Below are positions 15,452 to 20,503 of a stretch of DNA of 20,503 nt, piece by piece. Numbering within the stretch: the first letter of the stretch is position 1; every line of letters begins with the position of its first letter. The notes below the pieces were generated by a model that did not search any database, was not told the DNA's origin, and was given only the letters and a program-made list of their open reading frames with translations. The position numbers and the translations under genes were made by a program. The stretch comes from Phycisphaerales bacterium (GTDB lineage Bacteria; Planctomycetota; Phycisphaerae; Tepidisphaerales; Tepidisphaeraceae): the NCBI GenBank assembly GCA_003153655.1, contig PMAK01000102.1, forward strand, positions 399-20,901, written 5' to 3'.

Positions 15452-16915
15452 ATGCGCGGCATAGATTTGTTGTCACTCGATCCGGTTCCGGCGTTGCTGA
15501 AGCGGGTCCGCGCCGAATTGGCCGCTGATTTCATTCCGAATCGGCCGATCCGCATCAGCCGCGCTCCGGGGCGGCTGGATGTGATGGGCGGGATCGCGGA
15601 TTACACCGGCTCGCTGGTGTGCGAAGCGATGCTCGATCGGGCCGCCGCCGTTGCCCTTCAGCGGCGCGATGATCGGAACGTGCAGGTTTTTTCGTTCAAT
15701 CTGTTCGATGACCATCGTCCGTTCACATTCCGCATTCCTTTAGATGCATTGGCGAGCCACTCGATCGAAACGCTTCGATCCGAATTCAACCAGCCGGGCC
15801 GGCGATGGGCGGGATATCTGGCCGGTTGTCTCGCCATTCTCCATCATCACCGGCGAATCGATTTAGCCGATCCGTCGCTGCGCGGGATGAACCTGGCGCT
15901 GCTCAGCACCGTCCCGCTTGGAGCGGGCGTGAGCAGTTCGGCATCCATCGAAATCGCGGCAATGATCAACTTCATGGATGAACTGAATATCCGCGACAAG
16001 GACCCGATGGTTCTGGCTTCGCTTTGCCAGGAAGTGGAGAACCGGGTCGTCGGCGCGCCGTGCGGAATCATGGATCAAGGAAGCAGTTGCGTTGGTGAAG
16101 AGGGATCGCTGATGCGCCTGATTTGCCAGCCGCACGAGCTTCAGCCCCCGCTTCATCTTCCGCCGGGTATCCGGGTGATTGGCATCAACAGCAACGTCAA
16201 ACATAACATCGGCGGCGGAATGTACGGCAAGACTCGCTGCGCGGCGTTCATGGGTCATCGCATCATCCTGGAAAAGATGCGAGAGATGGGTCAAGCCTCG
16301 GGAAGGACAATGGAATCCGATCCGATGCGCGGCTATCTCGCGAACCTGGATGCTGACGATTACAAAAAGTTTTTCCGTCCGTTTTTGCCGGAGGAGATCA
16401 AGGGCAAGGAATTTCTCGCGAAGTTTGGCGGGACCGTCGACACCGAGACGCGTGTCGAGCCGGATCAGGTCTATCACGTCCTGAAGGCGACCGATCACCA
16501 TGTGCTTGAACCCATGCGCGTAAGGAATTTTGCAGGGCATCTCGAAATGGCCGCGACATTGACCGCGGGCTCGCCGCAGCGAAAGCTGGCCTTGGATAAG
16601 GCGGGGCATCTCATGTACGCGTCGCACCTTTCGTACACCAATGACGCGCTGCTAGGGGCTCCCGAATGCGATCTGATGGTGAAGCTTGTTCGCGAGCGCG
16701 AATCAGCCGGGCTGTATGGCGCGAAAATCACCGGCGGCGGGAGTGGCGGAACGGTCGCGGTTCTGGCCAATGAAGGCACGGACGATGTAATGTCGGAAAT
16801 TATGGCGGAATATGAAAAACAGACCGGTCGCAAACCGGAGGCGTTCCTCGGTTCAAGCCCGGGGGCGTGGGCTGTGGGGACGGTTCAGCTTACGAATTTA
16901 ACCGGCCAAGAATGA
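15452..16915 (+). CDS. GHMP-family sugar kinase, related to the kinase domain of plant L-arabinokinase
   Basis: From the ATG at 15452 the product has 487 residues. The GHMP motifs are RAPGRLDVMGGIADYTGSLV (37-56), the ATP-binding PLGAGVSSSASIE (155-167) and ITGGGSGGTVAVL (426-438). VENRVVGAPCGIMDQGSS holds the likely catalytic Asp208. The wording of these motifs, plus KEFLAKFGG and the closing EAFLGSSPGAW, resembles plant ARA1 much more than bacterial GalK, judged from memory. It should phosphorylate a sugar at C1 using ATP in the cytoplasm. L-arabinose is the best guess, with galactose or another sugar possible. The plant protein's N-terminal glycosyltransferase-like part is absent. A weak GGTGAG precedes the ATG. 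In-frame TTG codons upstream (15413, 15437) overlap the previous gene. An IMPase-family gene follows. Confidence 0.85.
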   Translation: MRGIDLLSLDPVPALLKRVRAELAADFIPNRPIRISRAPGRLDVMGGIADYTGSLVCEAMLDRAAAVALQRRDDRNVQVFSFNLFDDHRPFTFRIPLDALASHSIETLRSEFNQPGRRWAGYLAGCLAILHHHRRIDLADPSLRGMNLALLSTVPLGAGVSSSASIEIAAMINFMDELNIRDKDPMVLASLCQEVENRVVGAPCGIMDQGSSCVGEEGSLMRLICQPHELQPPLHLPPGIRVIGINSNVKHNIGGGMYGKTRCAAFMGHRIILEKMREMGQASGRTMESDPMRGYLANLDADDYKKFFRPFLPEEIKGKEFLAKFGGTVDTETRVEPDQVYHVLKATDHHVLEPMRVRNFAGHLEMAATLTAGSPQRKLALDKAGHLMYASHLSYTNDALLGAPECDLMVKLVRERESAGLYGAKITGGGSGGTVAVLANEGTDDVMSEIMAEYEKQTGRKPEAFLGSSPGAWAVGTVQLTNLTGQE

Positions 16916-16925
16916 AACTAGGCAC

Positions 16926-16931
16926 TAAACT
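16926..16931 (+). promoter_or_regulatory. Possible -10 (TAAACT) before the IMPase-family gene
   Basis: TAAACT ends 7 bases before the ATG at 16939, and an overlapping TATAAC follows at 16931-16936. No Shine-Dalgarno and no good -35 are visible. It may drive a leaderless transcript, or the gene may simply be read from the upstream promoter. Confidence 0.3.
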
Positions 16932-16938
16932 ATAACGA

Positions 16939-17952
16939 ATGCTCTCTGACCCCCAACCCATCCTCGATCGCCTCATCGCGTTCCAGCGCATCGTTCGCGA
17001 CATGATCATCCGCTCACGAAAGAGCGCGGGTCTGAACGAAATCAGCCGATTGAGCTCCGCCGATACCATTTACAAGATCGACACCGAGGTCGATCCGCTT
17101 CTCGAATCGTTTTGCGAGGAATGGGGACGGCAGACTCCGATCGTGGTTATCGCCGAGGGACTGGAAGACAAAGAGGGACGCGAAGTTGAGAGCCGGGTTT
17201 TCCCGACGACGGCCCGCGAACAAGACGCCGAGCTGCGGGTGATTTTTGATCCGATCGATGGAACGCGCGGGATCATGTACGACAAGCGTCCGGCCTGGGC
17301 GCTGGCGGGTGTCGCGCCCAACAAGGGGGGCAATACCCGTCTCCGCGATATTGAGATCGCCGTCATGACGGAATTGCCCACGAGCAAATCCGGCTTCGCC
17401 GATGTGCTCTGGGCCGCCAAAGGGAGGGAAACCCACGGCGTCCGCGTCGATCTGCGAAACAATGATTCCGAGCCGCTGGCCATTACTCCTTCCAAGGCCG
17501 ACACGATCAATCACGGCTTCGCGACGATCACGAACTTTTTTCCCGGGACCAAAATCCTCGCCGGCGACCTGATGGAACACCTGGCTAAGAATCTCATCGG
17601 CCCAGCCGACGTAACCAAAGCCACGGTTTTTGAAGACCAGTACATTTCCACTGGCGGCCAGTTTTATGAGTTGATCGTGGGCCACGATCGGTTCAACGCC
17701 GATCTTCGGCCGCTGTTCTATAAGATTCAGCATCAGCCGGAGGGATTGTGCTGCCATCCATACGACTGCGCAACATGGCTGCTGGCTGAAGAGGCGGGCG
17801 TGATCCTGACCAACGGCATGGGCCAGCCGCTCGATGGACCGCTGGATGTCACAACCGGAATCTCATGGGCCGCATTCGCCAACCCGGCATTGCACCGGGC
17901 GATTGAACCCATTCTGACCGATTATCTCGCACAAAAACTGCGCGGAATTTAA
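16939..17952 (+). CDS. Inositol-monophosphatase-family phosphatase
   Basis: The product has 337 residues. The Mg-dependent phosphatase motifs of the family are visible: TIYKIDTEVD (44-53), the metal ligand Glu73 in VIAEG, FDPIDGTRG (Asp104 and Asp107, 103-111), and a C-terminal HPYDCATWLLAEEAG whose Asp276 corresponds to the WD motif aspartate. It hydrolyses a phosphate monoester in the cytoplasm; members act on inositol phosphates, fructose 1,6-bisphosphate, PAP or histidinol phosphate. It is longer than ordinary IMPases (about 260-270), with extra sequence between residues 75-100 and 120-200, so the substrate is open. It follows the GHMP kinase by 23 bases. No Shine-Dalgarno is seen. Its stop and the stop of the convergent barrel gene share TTAA. 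Confidence 0.85.
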   Translation: MLSDPQPILDRLIAFQRIVRDMIIRSRKSAGLNEISRLSSADTIYKIDTEVDPLLESFCEEWGRQTPIVVIAEGLEDKEGREVESRVFPTTAREQDAELRVIFDPIDGTRGIMYDKRPAWALAGVAPNKGGNTRLRDIEIAVMTELPTSKSGFADVLWAAKGRETHGVRVDLRNNDSEPLAITPSKADTINHGFATITNFFPGTKILAGDLMEHLAKNLIGPADVTKATVFEDQYISTGGQFYELIVGHDRFNADLRPLFYKIQHQPEGLCCHPYDCATWLLAEEAGVILTNGMGQPLDGPLDVTTGISWAAFANPALHRAIEPILTDYLAQKLRGI

Positions 17953-18899
17953 TACTTAAAGCCCAGCCCCACACCGCCCCAGACGGCATTGGTTGCCGTG
18001 ATGTCGCTTGAAATTCGGTTGTCGTAATAACCGTACCCCTTCACGTCGAACTCGCCGAATTTCTTTGAAAGATTCAGCAATACATTCAGAGAATAAGATA
18101 CGGTCACGCCCACTTCAAAATGCTGCCAGCCCGTGTTGTGCAGGGGATTCAGGATGACAAACTGCTGCTTCAGGCCGCTGATCCATCCGACATTGACCTG
18201 CGGCGAAATCACGAGCCCGATGTCCTCAAATGCAAAATCGTGTTTAAGCCCGAATTCGACGTACCAGCCCTGATTCTTCTGATAGTCATATGCCCCCAAC
18301 ACGTACGGCGAAAAAATCGGCTTTCCCGTGTCGAATAGCAGCGAATCGTCGAAGGTGATTTTTGTATCCACCTCGGGAATGTTGAACTCCTCGCGTTCGG
18401 GATAAATGTAGCTGACGTGAGACAATTCCAGGTCGAATGGCCGGAGATCCCAATCCGCGCCGGCGATGGGACGGATTTCCTGAAACCGCGAAAGCGGATC
18501 GGCATCATAAATATTGGTGAAGAGCTCCACGAACGGATGCGGATAGCGGCCCAGATCAAATTCCAGCCGGCCGTCGAACAGCAGATTCAGCGAATTTCCG
18601 TGCGACGCGACGACATCATGATCCACGCCGCGGTAGACGTACTTGTTGGCATAGGCGAAATCGAGGGAGAAATGCGTCCCGCCGTTGTTGAGATGCTGAT
18701 CTCCCCAATCGGGCGCGGGAGATGGGGTGCCCGAGGAAAACGGGTCTTCCTGTGCATTGAGAGATTCCTGAAAAGAGAGGCCCGTCACGGAAATCTGCGG
18801 GAAGGCGCCCGAGCCGCTGGGCGCCGAGTCATCGGCACGCGCGCAGCCACACCACGATAGCGCCGCCGCCAAGATCGCCAGGAAAATCCCCAGTCGCAT
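17949..18899 (-). CDS. Outer-membrane beta-barrel protein (Gcw_chp / TIGR02001-like)
   Basis: The product has 316 residues. The signal peptide ends near CARA (cleavage before Asp23). A disordered Pro/Ser/Gly-rich stretch follows. From about residue 75 there are repeated amphipathic strands with aromatic girdles. They begin FSLDFAYANKYVYRGVDHD, where KYVYRG is typical of the conserved barrel family TIGR02001/Gcw_chp, as I recall it. Further strands include VELFTNIYDADPL, LELSHVSYIYPERE, WYVEFGLKHDFAF and VGVTVSYSLNVLLNLS. The last residues GVGLGFKY end in an aromatic, the usual signal for outer-membrane insertion. The role is unknown, possibly a channel or structural porin. AAGGAG lies 5 bases before the ATG and a good promoter lies upstream. 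Confidence 0.8.
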   Translation of the reverse strand: MRLGIFLAILAAALSWCGCARADDSAPSGSGAFPQISVTGLSFQESLNAQEDPFSSGTPSPAPDWGDQHLNNGGTHFSLDFAYANKYVYRGVDHDVVASHGNSLNLLFDGRLEFDLGRYPHPFVELFTNIYDADPLSRFQEIRPIAGADWDLRPFDLELSHVSYIYPEREEFNIPEVDTKITFDDSLLFDTGKPIFSPYVLGAYDYQKNQGWYVEFGLKHDFAFEDIGLVISPQVNVGWISGLKQQFVILNPLHNTGWQHFEVGVTVSYSLNVLLNLSKKFGEFDVKGYGYYDNRISSDITATNAVWGGVGLGFKY

Positions 18900-18921
18900 T
18901 CGGGCTCCTTAGAGTTGTCGA

Positions 18922-18950
18922 AATGTATCGACGCCCGCGCGAATTGTCAC
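18922..18950 (-). promoter_or_regulatory. Promoter of the outer-membrane barrel gene
   Basis: On the minus strand GTGACA (18950-18945), a 17-base spacer and TACATT (18927-18922). The -10 is identical to that of the lipoprotein gene at 14896. It gives a leader of about 15 bases carrying AAGGAG. Confidence 0.5.
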
Positions 18951-19008
18951 GGAAGGAAAGCCGTAATGGAATGATTTGTGCACCGCTTGCGGGAAATCGG
19001 GTCGGTAT

Positions 19009-19506
19009 TCAGACGAGTCCCAAATCCAGGAGGGCCGATTCCGACATACGCGACTTATCCCAGGTCGGCTCCCAGACCAGCTCGATCTCGGCATCCTTCA
19101 CTTCGGGAATGCTTTCGATCTTGCGCTCCACTTCGCCCGGCAACGACCCTGCCACGGGACACGCCGGCGAGGTAAGGGTCATCTTCACCTTCACCTGATT
19201 CTCAGGATTGATGGCGATTTCGTAGATAAGGCCCAGTTCGTAAATATTGACCGGGATTTCCGGATCGTAGACCGTTCGCATCACCTCGACGATGGTTGCC
19301 TCCAGCGCTCGCTGTGCCGGCGACAAATCCCCAACAGTCGTGTGCATTGCATGGCCGAAATCCAATGGCGTCGGGTGACTGACGCGCGCCGGTTCGCTCG
19401 CCGCCTGCTCTTTCAGTTGCTCGACCTTCCCCGAGTGCGGCAGCACCGGCAGGGGTTGATGTTCGTGTGCGGGAGGCTGGGACGATTCAGACGACATGGT
19501 CTTCAT
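19009..19506 (-). CDS. sufT: SufT, MIP18/DUF59-family iron-sulfur assembly protein
   Basis: The product has 165 residues. The N-terminal 60 residues are Pro/His/Gln-rich and probably disordered. From about residue 62 the MIP18 (DUF59) domain is clear: ALEATIVEVMRTVYDPEIPV, NIYELGLIYEI, then MTLTSPACPVAGSLPGEVE with the conserved Cys116, and VWEPTWDKSRMSESALLDLG. SufT proteins help mature or deliver iron-sulfur clusters with the SUF system. The gene overlaps the end of the SufS-SufE gene as ATGA, so the two are coupled and the assignment is supported by context. The ATG at 19506 is used; another ATG three codons later (19497) is possible. Confidence 0.93.
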   Translation of the reverse strand: MKTMSSESSQPPAHEHQPLPVLPHSGKVEQLKEQAASEPARVSHPTPLDFGHAMHTTVGDLSPAQRALEATIVEVMRTVYDPEIPVNIYELGLIYEIAINPENQVKVKMTLTSPACPVAGSLPGEVERKIESIPEVKDAEIELVWEPTWDKSRMSESALLDLGLV

Positions 19507-20503
19507 TTCCCTTTTTGTGCGTTCAGACTCGTCGCTTCAGTGCGAATACGTTCGATCATGCTCGACAGGCCGTTGCGACGGCCCATGCTCAATTGCTGAT
19601 CCAGGCCGAGGCGCTTCAAAAGACCTTCGATATCAAAAGCCAAAATAGCCACGGCGGTTTGGCCGCTGTACACGCGCTGCAGAATTGAGATCAATCCGCG
19701 CACAATGGCCGCGTCACTGTCGGCCAGAAATTCCATCGTGCCGGTCGTCCCCGGTCGCTTTCGGGTAACGAGGTGTACGGTGCTCATGCAGCCGCGAACG
19801 CGGTGAGCCTCGACTTTCATCTCGGGGAGCATCGGAGGTAATTTATCTCCCTCATCGATCAGGTATTGATGGCGCTGCTCCCAATCGCCCAGGAATTCAA
19901 ATGTTTCGATGAGTTCATCGGCGGCAATCTGCGGCGACATCGCGCTGGCGGCTGGAAATTGTATCTGATCGGAATTGAGTTTTTGCGCCACGCCGGCGTC
20001 GGTTGCAGTAGCGCGACGCTGAGTCATTCTATTCGCGTCCGTCTCCAGGATTGTTTTCAATGACTCCGCCAGAACTTCGATCTCCTGCTGAGTGTTGTAT
20101 ATCGCGAACGACGCCCGCGCGGTGGCGGAGATCATGAGCCGATCCATCACCGGCTGGCAGCAGTGATGCCCGGTTCGGACCGCGATGCCGTCGGCGTCGA
20201 GGCGCGTGCCGACATCCAGCGGTGCCAGCGACGGATTCTCGACGACAAAAGAAATCACGCCTCCCTTGTCGCGGGCCGTCCCCACGATCCGAACGCGCGG
20301 AATGGCGTCCAGAAGCCGGGTTCCGTGGGCCAGAAGTGATTGTTCGTGTCGCGCGATGTTCTCCAGGCCAATTGAGTTGACGAAGTCGATTGCCGCGCCG
20401 AGGCCGATGCCACCGGCGATGTGAGGAGTGCCTGCTTCGAATTTATGCGGCAGGACGTTGTATGTCGTCTTCTCGAACGTGACCGAACTGATCATGTCGC
20501 CGC
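19503..20503 (-). CDS. SufS-SufE fusion (cysteine desulfurase with sulfur acceptor), partial
   Basis: The gene enters from the right edge, so its N-terminal part, including the PLP lysine, is missing. The visible frame starts within GGDMI. The first 150 or so residues are the C-terminal part of a SufS desulfurase: YNVLPHKFEAGTPHIAGGIG, and RTGHHCCQP with the catalytic cysteine (codon 20160-20162), directly followed by a second Cys. After a linker rich in Ala, Thr and Gln comes a complete SufE domain: ELIETFEFLGDWEQRHQYLI, RVRGCMSTVHLV with the acceptor cysteine (codon 19788-19790), and GLDQQLSMGRRNGLSSM. SufS takes sulfur from cysteine as a persulfide and SufE accepts it, normally as separate proteins. 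Fusion tethers donor and acceptor. sufT follows with an ATGA overlap. Confidence 0.95.
   Translation of the reverse strand, partial: GDMISSVTFEKTTYNVLPHKFEAGTPHIAGGIGLGAAIDFVNSIGLENIARHEQSLLAHGTRLLDAIPRVRIVGTARDKGGVISFVVENPSLAPLDVGTRLDADGIAVRTGHHCCQPVMDRLMISATARASFAIYNTQQEIEVLAESLKTILETDANRMTQRRATATDAGVAQKLNSDQIQFPAASAMSPQIAADELIETFEFLGDWEQRHQYLIDEGDKLPPMLPEMKVEAHRVRGCMSTVHLVTRKRPGTTGTMEFLADSDAAIVRGLISILQRVYSGQTAVAILAFDIEGLLKRLGLDQQLSMGRRNGLSSMIERIRTEATSLNAQKGK

Noticed and set aside
1..20503. CRISPR arrays, tRNA/rRNA genes, insertion sequences, phage or conjugation genes
   Set aside because: Read by eye on both strands, no repeat-spacer array, cloverleaf, transposase motif or phage gene was seen. 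A tRNAscan/Infernal run could still find small RNAs that I cannot see.

Overview
The window most likely comes from a planctomycete. It has moderately high GC and non-syntenic housekeeping genes. Planctomycete-style gene families include a secreted protein with a PEP-CTERM tail and NxxGxxAF-type repeats, a YdjY-like secreted protein, a SufS-SufE fusion with SufT, a membrane-anchored Ser/Thr kinase and a GyrA with a planctomycete-like QRDR. Placement in the Phycisphaerae side of the phylum is a guess from gene style, not shown by the sequence. No rRNA, tRNA, CRISPR array, insertion sequence or phage gene was recognised.

Layout. Bases 1-2629 (minus): the 5' part of a large Ser/Thr protein kinase that runs off the left edge. 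It is divergent, across a 310-base AT-rich intergenic region, from a PEP-CTERM protein (2940-4529, plus). A plus-strand cluster follows: dnaK, a 171-aa orphan and a degenerate response-regulator receiver. It converges on a minus-strand toxin-antitoxin pair (BrnT-like toxin plus ribbon-helix-helix antitoxin). Upstream of that pair on the same strand are a secreted glutathione peroxidase, a polytopic membrane protein and gyrA, tightly packed as gyrA -> membrane protein -> peroxidase. gyrA is divergent from a HAD-IIA phosphatase (12228-13031). Three minus-strand genes follow in transcription order: a PilZ-like protein, a YdjY-domain protein and a small lipoprotein. Divergent from these is a plus-strand run of a lipoprotein, a GHMP kinase closely resembling the kinase half of plant L-arabinokinase, and an inositol-monophosphatase-family enzyme. 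The window ends with minus-strand genes: an outer-membrane barrel, SufT and the 3' part of a SufS-SufE fusion (off the right edge).

How the genes work together. SufS-SufE and SufT are a coupled iron-sulfur assembly unit (ATGA overlap). The GHMP kinase and IMPase-family enzyme are adjacent and may act on the same sugar phosphate pool (inference). The BrnT/RHH pair is a self-contained type II toxin-antitoxin module. Most of the rest is ordinary chromosomal housekeeping and envelope genes.

The most notable cross-cutting observation concerns translation starts. Several genes (brnT-like, gyrA, HAD, 171-aa orphan, lipoprotein 14896, IMPase-like) lack a Shine-Dalgarno and instead carry a TANNNT -10 hexamer 6-9 bases before the start codon, as expected for leaderless mRNAs. 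The clearest case has a perfect TTGACA, a 17-base spacer, TACATT and 6 bases before the ATG. Other genes in the window have clear GGAGG-type sites, so two start modes seem to coexist. I found no obviously new multi-gene system.
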